A stretch of 64,000 nt of DNA from Lolium rigidum. Taxonomy: Eukaryota > Streptophyta > Magnoliopsida > Poales > Poaceae. Of the stretch, positions 23,341 to 33,187 are shown piece by piece. The stretch is taken from the NCBI RefSeq assembly GCF_022539505.1, contig NC_061508.1, forward strand, positions 32,234,256 to 32,298,255. Direction: 5' to 3'. A program made the position numbers and the translations under genes. How positions within the stretch are numbered: position 1 is the first letter of the stretch; every line of letters starts with the position of its first letter. A model generated the notes under the pieces. The model had not been told where the DNA came from and did not search any database. It was given only the letters and a program-made list of their open reading frames with translations.

Positions 23341-23613
23341 AAAATGTTGAGCCTACGATCAAGCACAAGTTCTTGGCTGTAGCCTCGGAGCTACTCCCAT
23401 CGGGAGCGACTGTTCGCGCACCCGATAAATAAAAAAAAAAAAAAGAAGAGAGAAAAAAGAAAGAGAGAAGAAGAAGGAGGAAAGAATATCGGGAGATAAT
23501 GGCAATATAGTGACAAGGTGGACTAAAATGTTGAGCCTACAACCAAGCACAAGTTCTTGGCTGTAGCCTCGGGGGCTACTCCCATCGGGAACGCTGTTCG
23601 CGTGCCCGATGAA
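23341..23613 (+). repeat. 184-bp spaced direct repeat in the TR-GAG 3' region
   Basis: Two similar blocks start AAAATGTTGAGCC at 23341 and 23525. Each reads through AAGCACAAGTTCTTGGCTGT, then a CTCGG-GGCTAC tract and CTCCCATCGGGA. The tract is the same one that precedes the 3' LTR at about 24210-24223. The rest of 22950-24223 has no coding content. Confidence 0.75.
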
Positions 23614-24223
23614 ATTAACAAAGGAAAAATAGAACAAGCAAGAGAGTATATTTCGAGTTATCATTAACTCTCCATATACTCCCATCGGGAAAGCAATATA
23701 AATCATTTTTGACTCGATAAAATGTGCCATTCCAACAGACCGGAAAAGCACTCGACAATATATTCTCGGAACGCCGAAGTTGCGATCAATTTCTGAATGC
23801 CGCAAAATTGCGAAGGTAAGACCCCGAGACCTATTCTGTTGGGCGTGGCATCGCCGAAGACTGCGCTCGCTACTTTTATCCGTATCAACGGATACGAAGA
23901 AAAATCCTAACGGACGCGTTAGGTACTCGATAAATTTAACCGGGACTCGACAGAATGGTAAGACCTTAAGCGGCGCTCGTCGAAGTTTACACCAGTATCC
24001 CGAAATCATGTCCAGGGACGTGATTTTGAAGTAGGTTTTTGCGGATTGCCACTAGAGCAGTTAACTAGTACCTGATCCGTCAGATGAACTAGCCCCAATT
24101 ACCAATATCCCTGTACAATATAGAATTTTATGAGAAAAAGTATAAAAGTTAGAGCTTTCGAGTAAAAATAAGCAGTGGAGATTTTCCCTGATTCTGCGAT
24201 TCAAGCAAAATCTCGGGGGCTAC

Positions 24224-24609
24224 TGACATAGGCATCCCAAATGGGCCTGCCTAATATAGTACCCGGGGTTTATTGAAGGCCCACTACCCGAAGAATAAGA
24301 AGACTCGAGAGCCCAAGATGTATTTAAGGAAAAGATAGAGTTGTAATAGGAAGTGTTATTTGTAATCCGGCGGGATGAGTTAGAAACCATCCCGGACTCT
24401 GTAATCCTTGTATAGCACGAATCCCTCGGCTCCACCTATATAAAGGGGGGGTCGAGGGACGAGAAGATCATCGAATCATTGTCTGCAAACCCTAGCTTTC
24501 ATATTCGTCGAGTACTTTTCGGCTGAAACCTTCGAGATCTACTTGCCCTCTACTTCTAACTAAACCCTAGCCTACAATCCATAGGCATTGACAAGTTAAT
24601 CCCTTGTCA
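24224..24609 (+). repeat. 3' LTR of the gag-only element
   Basis: 386 bp, partner of 19846-20232, preceded by TCTCGGGGGCTAC and followed by the GGGGT duplication. Confidence 0.95.
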
Positions 24610-25605
24610 GGGGTTCTCACCTGAAGGCGCACTCGATGGAGTGGACCTGTCCGCCCCGTCAGAAGAACGCACCAGGTCGCTGCGTCAGGAGATCAACTTC
24701 ATGGTGGCTCATTCGGCTGCACCGCCACTACGAGAGCCTGGTGAACACTTTGGAGCGTGTCGCTCTGCGCGTGATCCAGGAAATCATGAGCCATCAGTAT
24801 TCTCCGTCGGGACCAGCTCTGGGGACTTACAAAGGAGAAATACCATTCCAGTCCCGTCCACCGTTGCCATGCGCATTGGCAGCACCAAGAGTGCCGATTT
24901 CACCGGCATCCACCGTTAACATTGTGGAGCGCGCTTACCTTGGAGAGTGCCAGCCAAGATCCTCACTCGACATCAACATGATAGGACTCGGGCACCACCC
25001 TGGTAAGGACGGAGACGAGGGCAGCTGCTCTCACAGCGAAGACAAGGAAGAAGCCGTTCCACGTGACCGGCTCCGACACTATGTATGGGCAAACGCGGTA
25101 ATGCCGATCCGTGAGATTGGCCCCAAAGATCTGTGAAGAAACATCGCCAGACCTTCGTGGACCTACTAACATAGAGGCCGATTCTAGGAATCGGCCAAAA
25201 TCATCCTCACCATGCTTTCGGTCTGGGCTCAACGTCGATCTAATGGGCAATGGGATGCGTCGGCTGATGCACTGGAAGAAATCCACATTGTTCCTAACAA
25301 AGCCGACGTTCACATCGTAGTACCTTGGCTAACCATAGAGCCGATATCAGCAGTTACACAGCGAGAATCGGCTCGGGGGCACCTAATCATATGAGCATGC
25401 GCGACACCATTGAGCATGTACGGAGGAATATTGGTGGCCGATAGGGAAATTGGCCAGTAAAAAAAAAATCAAATCGAGTTGGCGATGCAACCAGAGCCGA
25501 TGCACAGACATTGCCTTCAGAATGTTAAGAAAGCCGATGCACGGCAGTCGACTTTGACAAGTACAGCGAAGCAAGTTTACATGCATCAGTTTACACAAAG
25601 AGGCC

Positions 25606-28460
25606 CTACTGAAGAAAAGCATTAAGGGCGTGAAGAGCATCGGCACGGATTCGATCCACCTCGGCGATCTCAGCCTCGTCGTCCTCGTCTCTCCCCATCA
25701 CCAGCTGGCTGCTCAGAGCACGAATTTCAGCCAGGTCAGCCTTCAGATCAGCTGTGAGACCTTTTGCTTCCTCTTGGGAGCAAGCAATGAGGATTCCTCA
25801 TCTTGGATAAGTTGTTTGGTCTCCCTGGCCCTCTTTTCAAGGTCCTCCAGTTCCTTGCGCAAGGTCTCAAGTTTGACACTATGAGTAGAAGTGGCGGTCT
25901 TGGCGTCTAAAGCGGCTTTCTTCTCGTTGAGCCGTTGACATTTGTATGCAATATCGGCTCTCAACGGGAGTTGGGCGCGGCGAAGAGTAATCCTTTGACG
26001 AGCCGGCTGCACCCTTGACCTGAGACCGACAAAGTCACTGCCGGCCAAAGCTTAACTTGCGGCGTCACGGGAGACGGGGCTGGATGTCCTCGAGGATGCC
26101 CTTGATTGCCTCGGGGTTCTCGACCGGGGTATCGACCGAGGAGGAGAGCAAAACTTTGAGACGGCTGGAGCGGGCCATCGACCGCGCTAGGGTCGGCTCT
26201 TCCTGCTTTGGAAACGGCGGCTCGATGGAGTCGGGGTCGAACGTCGGCAAGCTTGAAGGATCACACCCACGACGGACGAGCAAGAGCAGCATGAGCATAC
26301 GACAAAGGAAAAGAGTAGGCCCGAGAGAGAGAGTCGAGCTTACCTCTCCCAAGAAAGGAAGGGAAGCCGATGTTGTGACAATCGGCTTTGCGGTAGTCTG
26401 GGCCAGGTTAGCCACTTGGTCAGTCACGCTTGGCGAGTTGGATAGGCCAAGGGCAGCGAGATGGCATCGGCACCTCTTCAACGTCCCCGCTAGAAGTCCC
26501 ATTAGTCTGCAAGGGAAATGGTGAAGCAATCCAATTAGTGACAAGACGATGTGGAACACGAGCTGTTGAGGGAATTACATTTGAAACTTCCTGGCTCGGC
26601 GAGGAGACTTGTGGGCCTGTGCGAGCCCTGTTGACGCATCGACGCTTCATGCGTGACCTCGTTTGGATCGGAGCTCGAAGGACAGCAGGCTCGGGAGTCG
26701 ACCTTTTCCTAGAAGCCGACGTTGGCGAGTCCGTACGGCTCTGTGTGGTGGATCTTTCTGTATCGCCTGGGGAGGAGTCCCTTGGACTGGACTGTGCTCC
26801 CTCACTGGAGTTCTCTTCAGTGGAAGCCTGAAAGAAGAGGTACAACCATGTTACAAAGGTTGGGAAGGCAAATGTGTTCGATCAAGACACGGATCAACTT
26901 ACGTGCAAGCTTTCTGGGCGGGAGCTTTGCGCTTCGGGGTCTTCTCGACAGCCACCTTCCTCACTGCCGTCCTCGCCTGAGTCGAGGCTCGGGGGGCAAC
27001 TGGCCCCGAAGTTGCTTTACTCTTGGGAGCCGATTTCGGTGAAATCGGCTGGCTCTGCATTATGACTTTCTTCAGAGGTGGCGAGCTCTGGCAGAAGAGA
27101 ACCACTGGGGCCGGAGGAAGGAATACGAAGGGGGAGCCATCGGCTTGCGTGGGAGCTGGGCCATCTTGTTGCTGCCGGGAGATGGAGTCAGGTCACAGAC
27201 AGTCACCATAAGCAGTTACAAGAAGTATTTGAGTGATGGTACCTGGTCTGCGGGGATGTCGTACTCGGCATCAAGTTGTCTCAACAGCGGTCCTAAAGCC
27301 CTTCTGAAGACATGGGTCTTCCACATGGACCACCAAGTCTCGAAACCGTCGGTAGTGAAGGAGAAACGGAGGTCGTGGGGAATTGGGATGGCCAAAGCAT
27401 CAAAGAAGGTGTAACACCTTTGGCCAGTAAGGATGTCAGGCGGTTCGGCTCGCTTGCCGTCGGGTGGTGTAAGAAGAAGTGTGGAGGCACCTGCCCAAGA
27501 CCGAGGCTGTCGGGCTACCACTACCGGTTGATAACACTCATAACCGGGCTTGATGATCCGGTTCGAGGTACTCATGCCAACGGGGAGGAAGCAAGGACGA
27601 ATCATGATGGAATACGGATCGTTGGGTGCTATCGTCATCGGCAAAGTTATCCAATCGAAAGGAGACTGGATTTTCAAAATTCTCCGGTTCAGTATAAGGA
27701 AAGAACAGGGGGTTGTCCAAACCTTGGAAGAAGATCTTGAACCACCCTGCTGCTTCCTTAGGGATCAGCCTGCTGCCTGGGAGACCATACAAGGCTTGGC
27801 CATAGCTGGTACATCGGATATCCTTTCCGTTAGCATCTGGAAAGGTGCAGGAGGTCAAAGGTGGGAAGTCTGGGATGCGGTTACGAAAGTATAGCTGCGC
27901 CCATAGCTGAATAAACCACCGGGGACCACCGGTTTTAACTGTCTTTTGAGAGAACAGTTTGACGGACATCGAGTTGAAGAGATCGATAGACCTCTCCAAG
28001 AAACGGCTTGCCTAGGCCAAGGTGGGTGCCTTTGGCCGGTTCATAGGCTAGGGAAAGGTAATTCTTGGTAGGGGCAAGTGATGGGCCACGAGAATATGAA
28101 GTGTTCCAACCAAAAGTTCGGGAAGGTTGTGTGTTCTCTCTCGTCACGGGGCCTTTGGTCTTCATATAACGATTGAGGTAGGCACCCCAAGCTGGTACAC
28201 TCTTTTTTAGAAGAAAGGGTGAAAGGGACTTTCGGCGGTTTGAATGCGAGAGGGCTTGGGGATGCAATGTCTAGGCCTGTGATCATGGCCACATCCGGCG
28301 GGGTTGGTGTCATAGGGCCATGGCCAAACATGAAGCGGTTCGGTGCGTCGGACCGAAGTAGCCGATGGTTTTCAGAATATTTTCATTCTTCTCAAGAGGA
28401 GACAATGATAATGACGGGGCATCGGCTATCCCTATGGCTTCCCGAGGTGGCATAATGGGT
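25606..28460 (-). pseudogene. Antisense, intron-bearing plant-mobile-domain-like gene in A2
   Basis: Read on the minus strand, opposite to the element, this stretch encodes a coherent but frameshifted plant protein. From the N-terminus: MPPREAIGIADAPSLSLSPL (about 28455), then TPTPPDVAMITGLDI (about 28310), typical of the plant mobile domain. Next come RWFIQLWAQLYFRNRIPDF and GWFKIFFQGLDNPLFF (27.7-27.9 kb), and FETWWSMWKTHVFRRALGPL (about 27.3 kb). A Pro/Ser/Lys-rich linker follows, then a coiled coil (KLETLRKELEDLEKRARETK, about 25.8 kb), and a stop at 25606-25608. Compact GT-AG introns are visible at 27172-27242, 26828-26902 (GTAAGT...TTTCAG) and probably 26252-26343. Plant mobile domains are known in MAIN/MAIL proteins and in transposable elements. 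Several frameshifts make this copy a pseudogene. Confidence 0.72.
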
Positions 28461-29156
28461 TTTGGATACTCTATTGTACCATGTCACCCAACCCTCGGGG
28501 GGATTAGGCCGGGCTCGCAGGCGGTCGGCCCGGGAGGTCAGATCTAAGTTCGATTCACGAAGGGGATTCGTTAGCTTCGCATGAAATTAAGAGGGCGGGA
28601 CTCTCGGAAGAACGAGGACCGAGGCACATAGAATTTGCGAGAGAAGGATGTGGCGAGCGGGATGTCCGAGACCTAAAATTGATAGTGGAATAGAACATTA
28701 ATTCAGGTGTTTGCTTGTTTACTCCTGACATTGATGCATGTGGCAAGGGGGCTGTTGAGGATTACCTTCGGACCGGAGACCATGGCGTTGGCGTTGGATG
28801 ATTCCGCCATTGGATGCGGCGAGGAATCGGGACGGCGCGGGCTGAGATCTCGAGATCCGTAGAGCTGCCGGGGCGGCGATTTGGGGATCTGAGTTTCTCA
28901 GACGAAGGGCGCAGGTTACCGTTTGGAAGGGCAGTTAGTTTGGCCTTGCTCCCGTTTTATCGTAGAGGCTGATGTGGTACCATCGGCTCTTTTGGGGAGT
29001 GCCTGACTCTGGCTATCGGCAGGGTTAAGTGAAGACATTCCTTCTAGTGTTTTTAGATTGGTGATAAAGTCAAGGAAGTAAGACGCCATGACATGACCCG
29101 ATGAGGGATAAGCATAATGATTTTGGAAATGACATTTCCAAAACCAGGGGGGCATG
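28461..29156 (+). other. Non-coding 3' tail and PPT of A2
   Basis: No gene is seen. The final part (ATGATTTTGGAAATGACATTTCCAAAACC, then AGGGGGGCATG) is kept in A1 and A4 and ends in the purine tract next to the 3' LTR. ATTTTGGAAATGACATTTCC also contains the short inverted repeat GGAAATGACATTTCC. Confidence 0.7.
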
Positions 29157-30318
29157 TGTTATCACCAGAATTTGACCAAGTCAGAGGTGGGCCACGATCA
29201 AGATGGGCTTAAAGATTATATACGGAAGAAATACGTGAATCGGCCTTATATGCAAAGTTTGGGCTAGTTTGCCCTTGTATACGTAACATATTAGATTACG
29301 TATCGGTTAGAGTTAGAGTTTGACCCGTGCACGGTTAGGTGCACACCTGAATTAGAAAGTCCCCTGGACTATAAATATGTATCTAGGGTTTATGAAATAA
29401 ACAACAACCAACGTTCAACACAATCAATCTCGGCGCATCGCCAACTCCTTCGTCTCGAGGGTTTCTCCGGTAAGCACCATGCTGCCTAGATCGCATCTTG
29501 CGATCTAGGCAGCATAAGCTACCTACGTTGTTCATGCGTTGCTCGTCTTTGAAGCCTTTTTGATGGCGAGCAACGTAGTTATCTTAGATGTGTTAGGGTT
29601 AGCATTGTTCTTTGTATCATATGCTGTCGTAGTGCAACCCTTTTACATCTAGCCGCCCTTACACCTATCTTAGGTGTAGGGCGGCACCCCGCTTGATCAT
29701 TGTTTAGTAGATCCGATCCGTTACGGTTGCTCCTTGTTCTTCAAGGATTAGTTTAATATCCGCAATAGTTAGGCCTTACAAAGGGTTGGAGGATCCAGCG
29801 GCGTGTAGGGTGTAGTTTGCTAGCCCTAGACGGGATGTTCCGGGGATCAACCTCGTGTTGGTTTTTAGGCCCTGTCTAGGATCGGCTTACGATCACCGTA
29901 CGCGAGCGCGAGGCCCAATCGTGAGTAGGATGATCCGATTATGCGGTGAAAACCCTAAATCGTCGTAGATCGCTTTAGCTTTATCTTGATCAAGCGGGAC
30001 CACCATATATTCGTACACCTCGTACGAATCATGGGTGGATCGGCTCTTTGAGCCGATTCACGGGACAACACGAGAGCCGATCGAGGCTCGTATTTAACGT
30101 TTACGTGTATGCCATGCAGGAAACTAAGCGAGGCATCATCCAACACCTTCCTGACCAGGTATAGGTCATGTGGCACGCCCTTGCGACAGCATCGGACGTG
30201 TGACCAGAAGGCTTTGCGGGCCGTCGCTCTGAGGGACTGGGGCCAGCCGCAGCCCTAGTTGTTCCCGGCTCTACGGTGTTGCCAGTCGCTGCCCGCCGGT
30301 GGGTTTCTGACCGCAACA
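29157..30318 (+). repeat. 3' LTR of element A2
   Basis: 1162 bp, TGTTATCACC to GACCGCAACA, followed by the GTGGT target duplication. Hairpin 1 is at 29480-29514. It lacks the extra bases found in hairpin 3 of the 5' LTR. Confidence 0.93.
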
Positions 30319-30323
30319 GTGGT

Positions 30324-31536
30324 GACGCAGCGACGATCGTGACGGTACGGCGAATCGACGAGCGTCCGCAGCGCGTTAATGTGAGGCGTGCGGTGGTCGG
30401 GGCCGTGCGCGTACTGTCGCGGCCGTGGCGGGCGGTCTTGTCCTCGCCGGCGACCGTAGGCGCTAGGTGGTGACGGCGGCGTGTCCGGCGAGCTACGCGT
30501 GGCGAGGCAAGTACCAGGGCGCGCGGAGATGGTCGGGGTACGGCGAGGTACGGCGAATGCCGCGTGGCCGTGTCGCGCGCGTCCGCGCACGGGTGACGTC
30601 GCCCATGCCGTTGGCGGCGTACCTAGAGCGTACTGGGCGTGCTCTGTCTGGGTCGTGGCGTCGTCTTTTCGTTCAACGGCGGGTACAGGCGATCTCCGGC
30701 GATCGTGGGCGACGCGTTTGGCAAGGTGGCGAGGTCTGGAGAGGCAGGGAGAGAGGGGTGGTGAGTCGAGGTGGAACGGGACCGGCATGGCCATGGCCAG
30801 CCATGTTTTGGTCGTGTCCGTGGTGTCTCCTTGCATGGGCTAGGTAGGGTAGGGTCAAGTGGTCATGGCTAGGTCGAGTGGTGAGCAAGGGGTGGCCTGG
30901 TTTGATCAAAATTGGAAAATTTGTGATCTTCCAAATGTTTCAAAGTCTCCTCTTTGCTTGCTTATAACTTTTGATCCAAGATTAATTTGGGGTGAGGGTC
31001 TTTACAGAAGTTGTTCACCTTGTTGAGTACTTGGATGACATGCAAAGAATGGGATTTGTTTGGTTTAGAAATCTTGAATTCGAGAGGCTCAAAGTGGTGA
31101 CCAGACTATAAAAGTCAGAAATGACCATTATTCTATGTGAGCCAAATTTGAATTTGGATTTGGTTCAAAAGGTGTTTCTTTGATTTCCCCAAAGTTGTAA
31201 TAACCATCAAATAGCATATTACAAGTAATGGTGAAGTCAAATGGGTCTAGGGTCAAAATTTGCAAAAATGGCATCAGCCATAAGTTAGGGTTTTTAGGGT
31301 TTTACTCTTATTTGATTTCTTTCTCTTTTTGAAACATTTGGTTGGTGATCTTCACTTGATCACTTTAGGGTTTTAGAGTTCATCACATAGACAATAAAAC
31401 AATCATCATGGCATATCACTCAAAATGCACAAGTCCTATGCAGGGTACTATATGCAATTGAAAAGTTTTTGTTGGTTCTGAAATTTGGATCTCTGGAACT
31501 TTGCTTCTCTCTTTTATTGAAATTTGGGATGTTACA
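30324..31536 (-). repeat. 5' LTR of element B, outer part
   Basis: This continues the LTR broken at 18470. The last 321 bp match B's 3' LTR at 2944-3264. The GC-rich half (30324-30850) has overlapping open frames on both strands without recognisable domains; they are taken as chance. The outer end is GGGATGTTACA at 31536. Confidence 0.87.
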
Positions 31537-31631
31537 GAGGATGTCGGTCTTGGTGTCGTCATCCTAGAGAAGGCCGTCGAGGAGGATGAATCGGACAGAT
31601 CAACGTCGAGGAACTCGTCGGTGGAGCTCAT
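31537..31631 (-). pseudogene. First ~32 codons of an unknown ORF, cut by element B
   Basis: The frame starts at 31631 (MSSTDEFLDVDLSDSSSSTA) and is open to the edge of B's LTR, after which the visible translation is LTR sequence. Upstream on the same strand are a CT-rich leader (CTCGCTCTCTTCCCACTTCTC) and a TATA-like AATATTTATAGG near 31910, so this looks like a real first exon. The rest would be beyond B, off-window. It could be a host gene or a DNA-transposon gene; the acidic, Ser-rich start alone does not decide. Confidence 0.45.
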
Positions 31632-32121
31632 CCTCGATTCGGCCGACGCGGTGGCATGCGAGCAGCAGAGGTGAAGGAGGAGACACGGACGGGTTGCGGG
31701 GCAACCAACCAGAGCTCCGCGTCGGCGGATTCGCCCGATCGTGAGGTGCGGCGGCAGGAGAATCTAGTGGCGGCGGCGCAGAGAAGTGGGAAGAGAGCGA
31801 GCGGTTGGACGGGCTGAACCTTCCGCGTGCCCTAGATATAGATTCACGTTCAGTTCGGCCTTTCGACCCCTAGCAGTAAGGGCTGAGTTGCATTTTCAGG
31901 CCGGGCCTATAAATATTTTTTTCGGGCTGGCCTCATTTACGGTTACTAATATGCGTTCATAACTGAACCCGTAAACTTGCGGTTATTTTACAGTGTTCGG
32001 TGCTCTGTTAGAGACTTCTCATCTTTATAGTAAGAACCCACCATACCAATATCTGGAGGATTCATGATGGTTCAGGGATGGATATTTCCGCCCTTGGTAG
32101 AACTCACGCAACCACAGGTTA
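31632..32121. other. Leader/promoter-like DNA upstream of the cut ORF
   Basis: Non-coding. It holds the leader and a TATA-like site for the minus-strand ORF above and otherwise nothing recognisable up to the PIF/Harbinger insertion. Confidence 0.4.
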
Positions 32122-32124
32122 TTA

Positions 32125-33184
32125 GAGCATCTCCACCGGCGCCCCCGATAGCGATTTGGGGGCCGGGAGCGAAAATGGGCTCACACCGGCGCGCCCCAAA
32201 CGGCGCCGGTGATTTTTCGAGCCTAGTAGAAGCGCCGGCAACCCCGTGCCGACCCCTTGGCCAAGGGCGCGAATCGGGCGTGCCGACGCCTTGCGAGGCT
32301 GAAAATTCTGGGCGTGGGAGCCGGACGCCAGGGCGCCGCGCAGGATATTTTACCGCTACGACGCCGCGCAGGAAATTCTCCCGCCGGGCACACCGCGCGG
32401 GAGGTTTCCCGCGTCGCCGGCGGTCTATATTATCCCTCCTCCCCTGCCTCATTGGTGCACAAACCCTAGAAAAATAGCACAATGTTGGATTTGTGGGACG
32501 AGGCGGCGCTAGAGGCGGCCGTAGAAGTCATGGAGGCGGACCCGCAGCTCGCAGAGTACGAGGCGTGGAAGGAGGCGGCGCTAGCGGCGACCATAGATGC
32601 CTATGTCATGGACGAGCGGCAGGGCCAGGAGGCGGAGCGGCGGCTGCGGGTGACCGAGGAGGCGCGGAGGCGGCGGGTGGCCCGACAGCGGGAGGAGGCG
32701 GAGCGGCTAGAGTTCATGGAAGCACGGCGGCGGCGAGAGGACCTGGAGCGGCAGCTGCGTCAGGAGGCGGTGGCCGCAGATAGAGCCGCTTACTTGACGT
32801 TCGTGGCGGAGAGAGCAGGGGATCATCGACGGAGGAGAAACAGAGAGAGCAGGGGAGAGATCACCGGAGAGAGCAGCGAGCGATCGTCCACCTCCATAGA
32901 GCCAAGTGGCCAGTAAGTAGTAGGTTAGAGATGAAGCAGGTTTCATATGTCATCCGGGATCGAGGAGTGAATAATGTTTTACTCGGATTTGCCTGAAAAT
33001 ATTATTCATTCCTCGATCCTGAATGACATTGAAATGAAACTCTAAGATTTTGTGTAAAAAAAACTTCTATCAGAGCCGCCTATTTGGGGGCACCGGTGTG
33101 GGAACAGCTCCCCAAATAGAGGATGCAGTGCCGGCGTCCCCCAAACGAAGGGCCGGCGCTTGGAGGCTGCCGTTGGAGATGCTC
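32125..33184. mobile_element. PIF/Harbinger-type DNA transposon (1060 bp, non-autonomous)
   Basis: TTA at 32122-32124 and 33185-33187 is the 3-bp target duplication typical of this superfamily. The ends are inverted: GAGCATCTCCACCGG at the left and the complement of GAGCATCTCCAACGG at the right. Sub-terminal parts are also related (GGGGGCGC-type GC-rich runs). No DDE transposase is present. The internal part holds one ORF (32482-32916). Confidence 0.85.
32482..32916 (+). CDS. ORF inside the PIF/Harbinger element (144 aa, helical)
   Basis: The frame starts MLDLWDEAALEAAVEVMEAD after an ACAATG context and runs 144 codons. It is rich in Ala, Glu and Arg; residues about 50-110 (REEAERLEFMEARRRREDLE) would form a long charged helix. 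It ends in an Arg/Ser-rich tail. No transposase or Myb/trihelix signature is clear. A TATA-like GTCTATATTATCC (about 32420) precedes it. It may be a captured host fragment or a remnant of the second protein of Harbinger elements. Strong composition bias means chance cannot be excluded. Confidence 0.4.
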   Translation: MLDLWDEAALEAAVEVMEADPQLAEYEAWKEAALAATIDAYVMDERQGQEAERRLRVTEEARRRRVARQREEAERLEFMEARRRREDLERQLRQEAVAADRAAYLTFVAERAGDHRRRRNRESRGEITGESSERSSTSIEPSGQ

Positions 33185-33187
33185 TTA

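Larger units (their letters stand above)
19846..24609 (+). mobile_element. Complete gag-only LTR retrotransposon (TR-GAG type, 4764 bp)
   Basis: The flanks are GGGGT at 19841-19845 and 24610-24614. LTRs are 387 and 386 bp, starting TGACATAGGC and ending TCCCTTGTCA. The PBS-like TGGCGCCGTCTCGTGGGA (20235-20252) and a CTCGGGGGCTAC tract before the 3' LTR complete the set. Inside are a gag region and a protease remnant but no RT, RNase H or integrase. Such gag-only elements are known as TR-GAGs. By eye the two LTRs differ by four substitutions and one indel. With the commonly used rate of 1.3e-8 per site per year this gives roughly 0.4 million years, with wide error. Confidence 0.93.
19704..25136 (+). 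pseudogene. A2 gag, split by an inserted element and frameshifted
   Basis: The frame opens MAESTPVKYEDLPDELKKKH and continues 47 codons to 19844, where the gag-only element lies (19846-24609). It resumes at 24615 (FSPEGALDGVDLSAPSEE). A shift near 24715 then moves the frame to LHRHYESLVNTLERVALRVI, which runs to a stop at 25134-25136. This resembles the gag N-terminal part of Tat-like plant gypsy elements. Compared with A4 (43928-45022) the middle of gag and the cysteine/histidine region are missing, so this copy could not make a normal Gag. Confidence 0.8.
18471..30318 (+). mobile_element. A2: full-length non-autonomous gypsy-like element inside B's 5' LTR
   Basis: The element is flanked by GTGGT at 18466-18470 and 30319-30323. 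It spans 11.85 kb, of which 4.76 kb is a later insertion. The layout is: 5' LTR (18471-19643), gag start (19704), gag-only element inserted (19846-24609), rest of a degraded gag (to 25136), an antisense gene with plant-mobile-domain features (28460-25606), a non-coding tail with a CCAAAACCAGGGGGGCA tract, and 3' LTR (29157-30318). There is no pol. Compared with A4 it lacks the gag zinc-binding region. Confidence 0.92.
2944..31536 (-). mobile_element. B: Ty3/gypsy chromovirus-like LTR retrotransposon, multiply interrupted
   Basis: The coding strand is minus, so the 5' end is at 31536. The order in its own direction is: 5' LTR (31536-30324 and 18470-15555, split by A2), tRNA-Met-type PBS (15551-15539), an extra ORF (15325-14513), gag-protease (14281-12602), RT/RNase H/integrase/chromodomain (5926-3312, separated from gag by C), PPT (3278-3265), and a 3' LTR that is cut at 2944 by A1. 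The chromodomain at the end of integrase and the very long LTR suggest the Tekay/Del branch. The two LTRs overlap over 321 bp and differ there at only two positions by eye, so the insertion is recent. The base GAGGA at 31537 is the expected target duplication; its partner is off-window. Confidence 0.88.

Noticed and set aside
30467..30909. ORFs of 78-126 codons on both strands
   Set aside because: GC-rich LTR sequence of B gives long frames by chance on both strands; no motif.
32072..32482. Minus-strand 136-codon ORF in the PIF/Harbinger element
   Set aside because: It covers the terminal GC-rich region and the inverted end, and has no motif.
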